A stretch of 64,000 nucleotides of DNA from Bradyrhizobium sp. 4 (GTDB lineage: Bacteria > Pseudomonadota > Alphaproteobacteria > Rhizobiales > Xanthobacteraceae). A model generated the notes under the pieces. That model was not told the origin of the DNA. It saw only the letters and a program-made list of their open reading frames with translations, and searched no databases. The number at the start of each line of letters is the position of its first letter. Within the stretch, counting starts at the first letter, position 1. Below are positions 24,895 to 32,651 of this stretch, piece by piece. Location: assembly GCF_023100905.1 (NCBI RefSeq), contig NZ_CP064686.1, positions 2,604,001 to 2,668,000 on the forward strand, in the 5' to 3' direction. The position numbers and the translations under genes are program-made.

Positions 24895-25395
24895 ATGAAC
24901 GTTCGATGCCTGTCGGTCGCGGCGGCCCTGCTGATTGCGTCCATCTGCCCGGTGCGGGCGGAGGAAGGTCTGGTCGCCTACAAATCCCTCGGTCCGGAAC
25001 TGGCGCTCGATCTTGCGCGCGCTGCGTTGGCGAACTGCCGCACCCGTGGATACCAGGTTGCAGTTGCGGTCGTCGATCGCTTCGGCGTCACGCAAGTGAT
25101 GTTGCGCGACCGCTTTGCAGGCCCTCACACGCCCTCGACGGCAGCAGGCAAGGCGTGGACAGCTGCCTCGTTCAAGACCAGCACGACCGAGCTGAATGCG
25201 ATCAGCCAGCCGGGCATGATGCAGGCGGGCATTCGCAACCTTCCCGGAACGGTCGTCATCGCCGGAGGACTGATCGTCGAAGCCGGCGGCTCCCTGGTCG
25301 GAGCGGTCGGCGTGTCCGGTGCGCCGGGCGGTGACGCGGACGAAGCCTGCGCGAAAGCCGGAATTGACGCCATACGAGACAAGCTGGACTTCTGA
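24895..25395 (+). CDS. HbpS/GlcG family heme-binding-like secreted protein
   Basis: A 166-residue protein with a signal peptide (ending near PVRAEE) and the HbpS/GlcG fold, recognised by YQVAVAVVDRFGVTQVMLRD, AGPHTPSTAAGKAWTAASF and the glycine-rich VGAVGVSGAPGGDADE. Members bind haem or act as redox-linked sensors outside the cell. ATG 24895 follows GGAGATTGCC. It ends the four-gene operon. Confidence 0.85.
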   Translation: MNVRCLSVAAALLIASICPVRAEEGLVAYKSLGPELALDLARAALANCRTRGYQVAVAVVDRFGVTQVMLRDRFAGPHTPSTAAGKAWTAASFKTSTTELNAISQPGMMQAGIRNLPGTVVIAGGLIVEAGGSLVGAVGVSGAPGGDADEACAKAGIDAIRDKLDF

Positions 25396-25504
25396 GGCGT
25401 AAAGATCGTGGTGGAAAAATCTTCAGACCTTTGCGAGCTTGGCGGCCGTCCGATCCGCAGAGACAAGCAGACGCGCCGCCTTCGCACGCGCAGGTGTCGG
25501 GCGC

Positions 25505-25765
25505 TCACCGACAGGAATCGACAATATCCGATTTGTCACGCCAACCTGAGAAATAAGACCGTCGAGCTTCCCCAACGATTGTTCTCGATAAGCCGATGTC
25601 CGCGAGAAGCCGGTCGTCCAGTTCGAGAAGCTCGTCGTACTGGCGGCGCCGTGTGATGCCGTCCAGCAGCGCGAGCGTGAGTTTCCAGAACCATCCAGGG
25701 TTTGGAGAAGGAACGAAGGCTGCGTTGGATGTGCAGATTGAGCCAGTGGTGCTGTCGCAAGACAT
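25505..25765 (-). CDS. DUF1127 domain-containing protein
   Basis: An 86-residue protein whose C-terminal half RRRQYDELLELDDRLLADIG is the YjiS-like DUF1127 motif, an Arg-rich helical domain that in related bacteria binds RNA and affects phosphate and carbon metabolism. The N-terminal 40 residues are specific to this protein. A near-perfect ribosome-binding site TGGAGGTGAAAC precedes ATG 25765. It stands alone; the 285 bases upstream (25766-26050) hold no gene. Confidence 0.85.
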   Translation of the reverse strand: MSCDSTTGSICTSNAAFVPSPNPGWFWKLTLALLDGITRRRQYDELLELDDRLLADIGLSRTIVGEARRSYFSGWRDKSDIVDSCR

Positions 25766-26050
25766 GTTTCACCTCCATAATGGAGCGAAACAACGCTTGG
25801 CTCGAAAGCTGGTCGGGCGGTTGTGTTTGACCCGATGGCGCTTGCTATCATGCTCGTCCTTGACGCGCAAGCGACCCTGCCGACTTCGGCAAGTGACCCA
25901 TTGCGGACCTCAGGTTGCTGTGGGTCGGTGGCTATCTCTACGTCATGGGGTATCCTACTCCTCCAGCTCTGCGAAGGAGCATACTTGCGTGTTTACGCTG
26001 AGCGACTCTGTCCGCCGCAGAAGCGGTGGCCCCATCATGGTAGCATCTTC

Positions 26051-27484
26051 TCATTGGAGCTGACTAATGCGACCGAGGATGCGTGACTGCCAAGGCTTGA
26101 GGTTTGGGTCGTTCAAATGACTTCTTGCTCGTTCGAGCACGTCGCCAGCCGGAGCCAGCCGGCCCCGAGCAAATTGTCGCTCCAACTGTTTTTCGAGAAG
26201 TGAAATCGTGGCTGGTTCCGTTATCGGAGCAAACACCAGGTCGAGCATCACATCATCTGGAAAAGTGCGCTCATCTAATCGCAAGTTGTATATGGCTTCG
26301 ATGCCCATGTTGATCCGAAAGGCTTCGTGACTTTTGAGCAAACGAAGAATGCGCTCTCTCAATAGTTGAGGTTGCGTCCTCGATGCATTGGATGCGATCT
26401 GCGACCAGGTCCATCTTGCCGTTCCGAGCGCATCTGCGCCAATCGCGTCCTTTTGATCGAAGTATTTCTCAACGCCAGTCAGCACTTCGTCGAATGGGAA
26501 CGGCTCGGCTGGTTTTCGGAGAGTTTCGATGTCAGTTCCGATAGCGTTTGCGAGAAAAGACAACCGGTCGATCGGCGGCCCTGCATCGATTGCTGGCGGT
26601 CGCCTTTCAAACAGAAGCAGGAATTGCGTTCGGTTCGAGAGGCCACCTTTGATATGACGAGCCAGAAAGCGATCCTTGCCGCCAATGCGTTCAAAATATT
26701 CGTCGGTTTCGCCCGTGAACCCCTTCGGAAGATCTGACTTTCGTGGCCATCTCGCGTCTGACGTTATTATACGTAACAGTAAACCGTCCTCAAATTCGGC
26801 GACTTCCCGTCGCGTCGCACACTTTCCGGGGTAGCCCCATAGAAGAAATTCAAGAGCAAGTCTGGCGTTATCTTTCCCAAGACATGTAGCGCCCTCAGCT
26901 TGGGAATAGAGCATCCAACTACGGGGAGCCCGAGTGTTAGATCGAAGCGCAACCGTGTGATTGGATGTGGCCAGAACCTTGATACAGACCTTATCGCAAA
27001 GATTATTGTTGTCGTCTTCAACCGCGAGCAGCGTATGGTTTTTTCGCTCGGGTTCGGCCGTGTAGGATGTGAGACCTATGAACAGATCCTTTTCTTCCGT
27101 TATCAGTAAGAACGAACCGCCATAGACGATGCCGGCAAGGATGATCGGTCCAAAAACAAAGCCGATTCGCTGTTTCGCAAGTCCATAGATGGGCAAAAGA
27201 ATGAACGGCGCGGCATATGCAGCGAAAAAAAGAACCATTAAGCCGGGCGCGAACATGAGCACGATGCCCATCGCGACAGCCGCGCTCCAGACGCAAGCCG
27301 CCGAGAAGGCGGCAATCACAGCGGAGATGCAAGTGTCGCCAAGAATCTTAAATAGCGCTTGAGATTTCACCTGCGGTCGAGGCTCTTCGCTAGATGGTGG
27401 AACAGCCTTTGGTTGTGGCCCGCAGCACCCTAATGGTTGGTAAACCGTGGTCCTTGCGGAGCGACATCGGGGCGGCATCGCCAT
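26051..27484 (-). CDS. hypothetical membrane protein with large soluble domain
   Basis: A 477-residue protein with three or four membrane segments near the N-terminus (about 50-130) and a large hydrophilic C-terminal part (about 150-477) of mixed alpha/beta character. Two cysteine pairs occur in the first part of the soluble domain (NNNLCDKVCIKV and ATCLGKDN...GYPGKCATR), which suggests an extracytoplasmic disulfide-bonded region. No family was recognised. The local GC is lower than around it and the gene is flanked by orphans, so it may be horizontally acquired. A 14-base palindrome abuts the start codon. Confidence 0.6.
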   Translation of the reverse strand: MAMPPRCRSARTTVYQPLGCCGPQPKAVPPSSEEPRPQVKSQALFKILGDTCISAVIAAFSAACVWSAAVAMGIVLMFAPGLMVLFFAAYAAPFILLPIYGLAKQRIGFVFGPIILAGIVYGGSFLLITEEKDLFIGLTSYTAEPERKNHTLLAVEDDNNNLCDKVCIKVLATSNHTVALRSNTRAPRSWMLYSQAEGATCLGKDNARLALEFLLWGYPGKCATRREVAEFEDGLLLRIITSDARWPRKSDLPKGFTGETDEYFERIGGKDRFLARHIKGGLSNRTQFLLLFERRPPAIDAGPPIDRLSFLANAIGTDIETLRKPAEPFPFDEVLTGVEKYFDQKDAIGADALGTARWTWSQIASNASRTQPQLLRERILRLLKSHEAFRINMGIEAIYNLRLDERTFPDDVMLDLVFAPITEPATISLLEKQLERQFARGRLAPAGDVLERARSHLNDPNLKPWQSRILGRISQLQ

Positions 27485-27498
27485 TTTCGGTACCGAAA
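27485..27498. promoter_or_regulatory. palindrome abutting a start codon
   Basis: TTTCGGTACCGAAA is a perfect 14-base palindrome placed immediately before the ATG of the membrane protein gene. Its position would block the ribosome-binding region if folded or bound, suggesting autoregulation; it may also simply reflect a lack of ribosome-binding site here. Confidence 0.35.
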
Positions 27499-27646
27499 CC
27501 GATAGGCGCTCAGTTCAGCGAAGTCCGCTTGTTGGCCCTCAGCAGACATGCCACCAGCGCTTTTTCTGGAATCCGATAACCCCCTTAACGGACTTCAGAC
27601 CCCGACAGAGATCATGCCATCCGAGGCTGGCACGGAGCAGCACTAC

Positions 27647-27671
27647 GGAACAATAAAAAGACTTCGCGGTT
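27647..27671 (+). promoter_or_regulatory. EcfG-like promoter of the hybrid kinase
   Basis: GGAAC (27647-27651) followed after 16 bases by GGTT, close to the EcfG consensus GGAAC-N16/17-CGTT. It ends 33 bases before the TTG start of the hybrid kinase, consistent with general-stress control. One -10 base deviates. Confidence 0.4.
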
Positions 27672-27703
27672 AAACTGTTTCCCCCGACACCGGAGTCGAC
27701 CAT

Positions 27704-29665
27704 TTGCAAGCCCACCAGTCAAAACTTGACGGGATCGACGATACTGCGCGCCTTCAACTGCTCATCGACGCAATCGTTGATTACGCCATCTACATGATCG
27801 ACCTCGACGGCACAGTCCGCAGCTGGAACTCCGGTGCCCAGCGGTTGAAGGGCTACTCGCCTGACGAAATCATCGGCAAGTCGTTCGCATCCTTCTATAC
27901 GCCAGATGATCGCGCCAATGGGCTTCCAGAGCGCGCCTTGAGCGTCGCAGCACGAGAAGGCCGCTTCAGCGCCGAAGGATGGAGAGTCCGCAAGGACGGA
28001 AGCCGTTTCTGGGCATCGGTCATCATCGATGCCGTCCGCAATCAAGCCGGTGAAGTGATCGGCTTCGCCAAGGTCACGCGAGACGTTACCGAACGTCAGG
28101 AAGCCCATGAAGAGCTTCTCGATAGTGAGCGGCGCTATCGCCAGCTGGTCGAGGCCGTGGTCGATTACGCGATCTTTCAGCTCGACCCACTCGGCAACGT
28201 GACAACCTGGAATCCCGGAGCAGAGCGGATCAAGGGCTACGCGCCGCCGGAGATCATCGGTCGGCATTTCAGCGCTTTTTACACGCCTGAAGAGATAGAA
28301 CTCGGTGTGCCCAAGCGTGCGCTTTCAGAGGCGGCGGAGCATGGTCGCTTCGAAGCGGAAGGCTGGCGCCTGCGAAAAGACGGCTCCCGCTTTTGGGCGT
28401 CGGTCATCATCGATCGCATCACGGACGAGGCCGGAAACATCGTCGGGTTCGCCAAAGTCACGCGCGACGTTACGGACCGAAAGCGCGCTGAGGACGAGCT
28501 CAAGCACGTTCAGGAGCAACTCGCCGCATCCCAAAAGCTGGAGGCGGTGGGGCAACTCAGCGGCGGGATCGCGCACGACTTCAACAATCTGCTCATGATC
28601 GTCCTTGGCAATCTCGAGACAGCTGAACGGCACGCCAAGGCGCCCGGAGCCAATCTGAACCGGGCGCTCGCAAACGCCAAACGAGGCGCGCAGAGAGCCG
28701 CGGCGTTGACCAGTCGCTTGTTGGCATTTTCGCGCCGACAAGCGCTCGATCCCAAACCAATCAACATAAACAACTACGTCAATAGCCTGCAGGAATTCCT
28801 TCAGCGCACGCTCGGAGAGCGCATCGAAGTCCAGACCGTCGGAAGTGCGGGTCTTTGGGAAATCGAAGCCGACGCCAATCATCTGGAGTCAGCCATCGTC
28901 AACCTGGCAATCAACGCTCGTGACGCCATGCCCGACGGCGGAAAGCTGACTTTGGAAGCAGCCAACATCTCCGCCGACGATGATTACTGCCGGCTCAATC
29001 CTGAACTGGCGCCTGGTCAGTACGTCGCTATTTGCGTGACTGACACCGGAGGCGGAATGTCGCGGGACGTTCTCAGTCACGCCTTTGAGCCCTTCTTTAC
29101 GACAAAGGAGCCGGGCCACGGCACCGGCCTTGGCCTGAGCCAGGTCTACGGCTTCGTCAAGCAATCCGGAGGCCACGCAAAAATCTACAGCGAGGTGGGG
29201 CAAGGCACCACCATCAAGATGTACTTTCCGCGCTTTTCCGGAAGCACACCGCGCGAGGAAATCGCACCCGAAGAAATTGCCGAGGGTGAGCTATCCGAGA
29301 CCGTTCTCGTCGTCGAGGACGATGAAGATCTGCGCGTCTATATCTCTGACGTCCTGCGGGAGCTCAACTATCGCGTCCTCTCGGCCCGCAGCGCCCAGGC
29401 CGCTCTGACCATTCTCCTGCAAGACGACTCGAAGGTGGACCTTCTTCTCACTGACGTGGTCATGCCGGGGATCAATGGTCGCGAACTCGGCAGGCGCGCG
29501 CATCAAATTAGACCTGGACTGAAGATCCTGTACATGACCGGCTATTCGCGCAATGCCGTGGTCCATCAGGGAAGGCTTGATGAAGGCGTCAACCTGCTGG
29601 AGAAGCCAATCTCGCAAGCAAAACTAGCGCTGAAGGTGCGAGAGATTCTGGATCAGTTTGAATGA
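27704..29665 (+). CDS. hybrid histidine kinase with two PAS domains and receiver
   Basis: The 653-residue protein carries two similar PAS domains (about 20-140 and 145-265; both contain GRFEAEGWR/GRFSAEGWR and DGSRFWASVIID), a HisKA-like domain with His291 in GGIAHDFNNLLMIV, a HATPase domain (about 390-510) and a C-terminal receiver with Asp584 in LLTDVVMPG. The two PAS copies are about 60% alike, suggesting a recent duplication. Start is TTG 27704 behind GGAG at 27692. Receiver output may act through another regulator. It is a cytoplasmic enzyme with no membrane segment. Confidence 0.85.
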   Translation: MQAHQSKLDGIDDTARLQLLIDAIVDYAIYMIDLDGTVRSWNSGAQRLKGYSPDEIIGKSFASFYTPDDRANGLPERALSVAAREGRFSAEGWRVRKDGSRFWASVIIDAVRNQAGEVIGFAKVTRDVTERQEAHEELLDSERRYRQLVEAVVDYAIFQLDPLGNVTTWNPGAERIKGYAPPEIIGRHFSAFYTPEEIELGVPKRALSEAAEHGRFEAEGWRLRKDGSRFWASVIIDRITDEAGNIVGFAKVTRDVTDRKRAEDELKHVQEQLAASQKLEAVGQLSGGIAHDFNNLLMIVLGNLETAERHAKAPGANLNRALANAKRGAQRAAALTSRLLAFSRRQALDPKPININNYVNSLQEFLQRTLGERIEVQTVGSAGLWEIEADANHLESAIVNLAINARDAMPDGGKLTLEAANISADDDYCRLNPELAPGQYVAICVTDTGGGMSRDVLSHAFEPFFTTKEPGHGTGLGLSQVYGFVKQSGGHAKIYSEVGQGTTIKMYFPRFSGSTPREEIAPEEIAEGELSETVLVVEDDEDLRVYISDVLRELNYRVLSARSAQAALTILLQDDSKVDLLLTDVVMPGINGRELGRRAHQIRPGLKILYMTGYSRNAVVHQGRLDEGVNLLEKPISQAKLALKVREILDQFE

Positions 29666-29676
29666 CCAAGGTCTAA

Positions 29677-29701
29677 CCAGCGGTAGTATCCTGACCGCTG
29701 G
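29677..29701. terminator. hairpin after the hybrid kinase
   Basis: Perfect 8-base arms CCAGCGGT (29677-29684) and ACCGCTGG (29694-29701) with a 9-base loop, 12 bases past the kinase stop. No U-run follows, so a terminator or mRNA-stabilising role are both possible. Confidence 0.55.
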
Positions 29702-29900
29702 CCGGCGGCGATCACTGTAGCACCGTCCGCTCTCTGGGCCTTAGCCGTCATCCCTCCCTGTCTGCCTGGTGCCTCAACGGGCACCAAGATTCCCGTACTG
29801 CGCTCACCCTGAGGGAGTGGATCGGTAGCCGGACTTTCCCCGCTTGACCTTTTTTCGCGCCGTGAGATTTTTACGGGTCGGAGAAAAGCCGGGGGCGGCG

Positions 29901-30089
29901 ATGAAACTGTTGACCGAATACCTGGAGCGCGCCGTCAGTCTGGAGAAACTGGCCGCGGGCGAGCAGGATTCGACCTTTAAAACTCAGCTGTTGAACCAGG
30001 CGGCGGCTTACAGAAAGCTGGCGGCAAAGCGCGCCTTGGAATACGGACTGCCGCCACCAAGCCCGCCAGAAGAACCGCCGCAGCCCTGA
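29901..30089 (+). CDS. small conserved hypothetical protein (62 aa)
   Basis: A 62-residue helical protein starting MKLLTEYLERAVSLEKLAAG and ending in a Pro/Glu-rich tail, a family repeated many times in Bradyrhizobium genomes and of unknown function. The second half (TQLLNQAAAYRKLAAKRALE) is a likely coiled or amphipathic helix. ATG 29901 is the family start; the upstream in-frame ATG at 29844 would add unlikely residues. A similar small gene lies at 32111-32305, so the family has two copies here. Confidence 0.65.
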   Translation: MKLLTEYLERAVSLEKLAAGEQDSTFKTQLLNQAAAYRKLAAKRALEYGLPPPSPPEEPPQP

Positions 30090-30138
30090 GAGCGTGAAAA
30101 GATCGATCTAGATCCAGGCCGCCTGCGGCCGTGCGGCT

Positions 30139-30154
30139 GGGAATATTATACCTC
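30139..30154. promoter_or_regulatory. AT-rich motif before the HEPN locus
   Basis: GGGAATATTATACCTC lies 10 bases upstream of the ATG at 30164 and matches, in 14 of 16 positions, the reverse complement of a motif at 31390-31407. It contains a -10-like TATTAT. The two copies bracket the HEPN-like locus. Confidence 0.35.
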
Positions 30155-30163
30155 GGTGCTACC

Positions 30164-30412
30164 ATGAGTAGCGCCGGGGGTCGTCGATTCGCGCCCGCCG
30201 CTCAACTCCCTTTCGGGCTGGTGAGTCTTGCGGACATGATGAATTTTCATCTTATTGAGACGCTTCACATTTTCCAGATGCTCGGAATGTTGGAGCGTCG
30301 TCCAATCCCGCCCTCGAACTTGGCGCCACTTTCGCAGCCCGGAGGCTTGCTAACTCTTGCCGACCTCGGAAAGAACCTTGGTGAGCTCGCGACCGCGCTA
30401 AGTCGCTACTGA
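30164..30412 (+). pseudogene. N-terminal fragment of the frameshifted HEPN-like gene
   Basis: This frame encodes 82 residues starting MSSAGGRRFAPAAQLPFGLV and stops at 30410-30412 (TGA). Immediately downstream, a different frame continues with a helical sequence LLNEISQLATQLGLDATHH that joins smoothly onto the fragment's final LGELATALSR, so a one-base insertion or deletion near 30395-30405 most likely split one gene. It could instead be a true short gene; no ribosome-binding site is evident before 30164. Confidence 0.5.
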
Positions 30413-30468
30413 ACGAGATTTCCCAACTCGCAACGCAGCTAGGTTTAGACGCAACGCATCATCGGATT

Positions 30469-31104
30469 ATGCTTTTCAGCACCTCTCTCGGTTTCAAAAT
30501 GAAGCCCGAGGACTTTATCGTTGAGGTGCGAGTTTTGCGAGAAACGCTTTCTGGCGAGCTTGGCAAATGCATGTTCTATCATTATCCGCCCGACAAACTT
30601 AGGGTGATGCAGGGTTTTTACCCCAGTTGGAAGCGCATCAATGAAGCGTTCCCGACAGCTAAGGATGAAGCTCTAGCAGCCATAGATTGCTACGCCCTCG
30701 GCCACAATATTGCGTCTGTATTTCACAGCATGCGCGTGGCGGAGTACGGCCTCAGGGCTCTAGCGAAAGAGAGGAAGATCCAGTTGCCGCGCAATAAGCC
30801 GCTCGAATGGGGGACTTGGCAGGAGATCATTACCGAACTGGATAATTACGCAAAAAGGATTGTTCATAAGGTCCGCCCAGGTAAGCCTAAGGATGATGCT
30901 CTCGCGTTCTACAGTGGGGCTTTGGCTGATCTAAGTGGGTTTAAAGACGAGTATCGAAATCAAGTGATGCATGTCCGTAAACAATACGATGAGCATCAGT
31001 CTTTACGAGCCTATACCAAGGTCCATGCATTCATGGAGCGTGTTGCTGAGAAGATAGATCATAAGCACCACACCATCAGGTGGGGGCTCAAGTTTTCTCC
31101 CTAG
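30469..31104 (+). CDS. HEPN-like protein (C-terminal part)
   Basis: A 211-residue protein whose C-terminal half looks like a HEPN domain: a helix with SVFHSMRVAEYGLRALAK and the RX4H motif R163-N-Q-V-M-H168 in the last helix, the arrangement of HEPN ribonucleases and related toxins. Candidate functions are RNA cleavage in defence or toxin-antitoxin systems, but no antitoxin or nucleotidyltransferase partner was found nearby. The frame continues upstream of ATG 30469 without a stop to near 30395, matching the end of the fragment at 30164-30412. Its end overlaps the convergent 56-residue gene by 17 bases. Confidence 0.6.
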   Translation: MLFSTSLGFKMKPEDFIVEVRVLRETLSGELGKCMFYHYPPDKLRVMQGFYPSWKRINEAFPTAKDEALAAIDCYALGHNIASVFHSMRVAEYGLRALAKERKIQLPRNKPLEWGTWQEIITELDNYAKRIVHKVRPGKPKDDALAFYSGALADLSGFKDEYRNQVMHVRKQYDEHQSLRAYTKVHAFMERVAEKIDHKHHTIRWGLKFSP

Positions 31105-31258
31105 CGATACGTTTAAGCGCCGCCTCGAATTTATCTCCCGCTTCGTCAGCGCCAAGCTCCCGAGCGGTTTCCATAAACAGCTCGGATTGCTCTTTGTCAC
31201 TTAGCTTTGGTTTCGGCTTTGCCTTTTTCCCCTTTGGGGGAGCGGCGGCTTTTGCCAT
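31088..31258 (-). CDS. small basic hypothetical protein (56 aa)
   Basis: A 56-residue protein beginning MAKAAAPPKGKKAKPKPK, a Lys/Pro/Ala-rich tail-like start, followed by a compact helical domain SDKEQSELFMETARELGADE and ending with an RIAREKT helix. This layout (basic linker plus small helical domain) recurs in rhizobial small proteins of unknown function, often next to mobile or defence genes. Its last codons overlap the end of the HEPN-like gene, so the two are convergent. No start alternative fits better than ATG 31258. Confidence 0.6.
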   Translation of the reverse strand: MAKAAAPPKGKKAKPKPKLSDKEQSELFMETARELGADEAGDKFEAALKRIAREKT

Positions 31259-31678
31259 ATGGTGCCCCTTGGCTAGTTAGTCGTTCGATAGGTGAGCCGC
31301 TTCCCAGCGGCCCCCTTCAAGGCACGTTCTGCACGGTCGGTATCGTTTACGCCGAGCGCCACGCGGTTGCTGTAGCGAAAGTCGGGTACGGGAAGTATAA
31401 TACTCCCGTGCGGCTGGTGTGATGTCAGGCGCGATAAGCCGCCGGCCAAGCCAAAAGTAAAAGTCCGCGAGGGCGATTAGGCCCGGCGGCGCATCCTCCA
31501 CGAGCATGTCGCGGGCCTTCGCGAATTGATCGGGAAGTTGCGCAAGAAGCTGCACTCCTGAAGTCGAGCTGACATTCGTTGGGCGGGGGACCCTTGCTCG
31601 CTGTGTTCAAAATGGAACATAACTCTTTATCGCGAGTTCCTTCCCCGATCGCACAGCGGGGTGCGCGGGGGGGCCAGC
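31259..31678. other. gene-poor region with one doubtful frame
   Basis: Between the 56-residue gene and the response regulator no gene is convincing. A 92-residue minus-strand frame at 31277-31555 begins in good protein-like sequence (QLLAQLPDQFAKARDMLVED and ADFYFWLGRRLIAPD) but degenerates towards its end, so it may be a fragment of a lost gene. The motif GGGAAGTATAATACTCCC at 31390-31407 lies here. Confidence 0.35.
31390..31407. promoter_or_regulatory. partner copy of the AT-rich motif
   Basis: GGGAAGTATAATACTCCC forms an 11-base palindrome AGTATAATACT with GGG/CCC flanks and an extra A in the left arm, and is the mirror of the motif at 30139-30154. A regulator dimer could bridge the two sites around the HEPN locus, or both may be simple promoters with a TATAAT -10. 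Confidence 0.35.
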
Positions 31679-32074
31679 ATGCAAGGGGCGGGAGTTACTA
31701 TCCTCGTCGTCGAAGACGAACAGCTTATCCGCGACATGGTGGCCGACGCATTGTCAGATGGCGGCTTTGAGGCCGAAGTCGCCGTCAGTGGGGAGGATGC
31801 AGTTAGTCTTCTGCAGGGCAACCAAACCAAGTATCGCGCACTCGTTACCGATATAAATTTGTTCGGAAAGCTCGATGGCTGGCAAGTCGGCCATCGCGCC
31901 AGGGAGCTAAATCCGGACATCTCTGTGATTTACATGACAGGCGCGGCGGCCGATCAATGGCCCGCCCACGGCGTGCCCAACAGCATCTTGCTGACCAAGC
32001 CATTTGCACCTGCGCAAATCGTGACCGCCGTAGCTCAACTTCTGAATACCGGAGCTCCGCCCGCTCAGTCCTGA
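31679..32074 (+). CDS. single-domain response regulator
   Basis: A 131-residue receiver domain with the acidic pair in VVEDEQLIRDM, the phosphorylation site Asp58 in ALVTDINLFGK and the conserved Lys in LLTKPFAPAQ. No output domain follows, so it acts by phosphotransfer or protein contact, like DivK- or CheY-type proteins. The nearest kinase is the hybrid kinase at 27.7 kb. ATG 31679 follows a G-rich stretch; GTG 31661 would add six residues. Confidence 0.85.
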   Translation: MQGAGVTILVVEDEQLIRDMVADALSDGGFEAEVAVSGEDAVSLLQGNQTKYRALVTDINLFGKLDGWQVGHRARELNPDISVIYMTGAAADQWPAHGVPNSILLTKPFAPAQIVTAVAQLLNTGAPPAQS

Positions 32075-32110
32075 GGGGAGTGGACGAAGCCTTCGCCGAC
32101 CGAGGCAGCC

Positions 32111-32305
32111 TTAGTTCTTCGCCAAGGGCTTGGGCGGCTCTTCGGCCATGGCCTCGACATCGATGGCAGGAAGCTCGCCGGTGCCGTCTTTCAGGTCTGC
32201 GGCACGCTGTACGAAGCCAGCAGCGACCGTGGGATCCTTTGTGGTTTTTGCCATGCGCAGCAATTCCGCTGCGGCCTCACGGGCGAACTGATTTAAGCGC
32301 GACAC
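32111..32305 (-). CDS. small conserved hypothetical protein (64 aa)
   Basis: A 64-residue helical protein, MSRLNQFAREAAAELLRMAK followed by KDGTGELPAIDVEAMAEEPP. It resembles the 62-residue gene at 29901-30089 in size and helix pattern, so it may be a member of the same short-protein family. It converges on the response regulator gene. Function unknown. Confidence 0.5.
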   Translation of the reverse strand: MSRLNQFAREAAAELLRMAKTTKDPTVAAGFVQRAADLKDGTGELPAIDVEAMAEEPPKPLAKN

Positions 32306-32341
32306 GGTTGGACATCCGACACTCAGCCGACGTGGAATGAT

Positions 32342-32563
32342 TCAAAAGTCGAATGTTCGTTCCCAATTCAGGCGAGGACAATCTCGAACGAGCCCCGCCA
32401 TTCTAAGCGCAAGCTGCTCCAGCATGAAAAAAACCGCGTCGGATTGCTCCGCGCGGGTGAACTTTCGATGCTGCCATTCTGCCAGTGTTTTGCCCGACGA
32501 GTCAAAGCTGAACAGCGCGACGGGCAGGGATGTATCGGTCCGGCAAACGCCTATTTGGTGCAA
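32342..32563 (-). CDS. hypothetical protein (73 aa)
   Basis: A 73-residue frame on the minus strand with protein-like content, including SLPVALFSFDSSGKTLAEWQ and FFMLEQLALRMAGLVRDC. It begins at a TTG codon without an obvious ribosome-binding site, so the start is doubtful. It lies 36 bases upstream of the 64-residue gene in the same direction. No family recognised. Confidence 0.4.
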   Translation of the reverse strand: MHQIGVCRTDTSLPVALFSFDSSGKTLAEWQHRKFTRAEQSDAVFFMLEQLALRMAGLVRDCPRLNWERTFDF

Positions 32564-32651
32564 CCAAAATGGCTAATGATTTCAATACCCCCGCTACTGT
32601 GCATGGGGTTGTTTTTCGACTTTTTGTTTTGCGGCTTGCCGAAGCCGCGCC

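Noticed and set aside
25400..25425. AAGAT/ATCTT stem after the HbpS-like gene
   Set aside because: Short AT-rich arms with a long loop; too weak to call a terminator.
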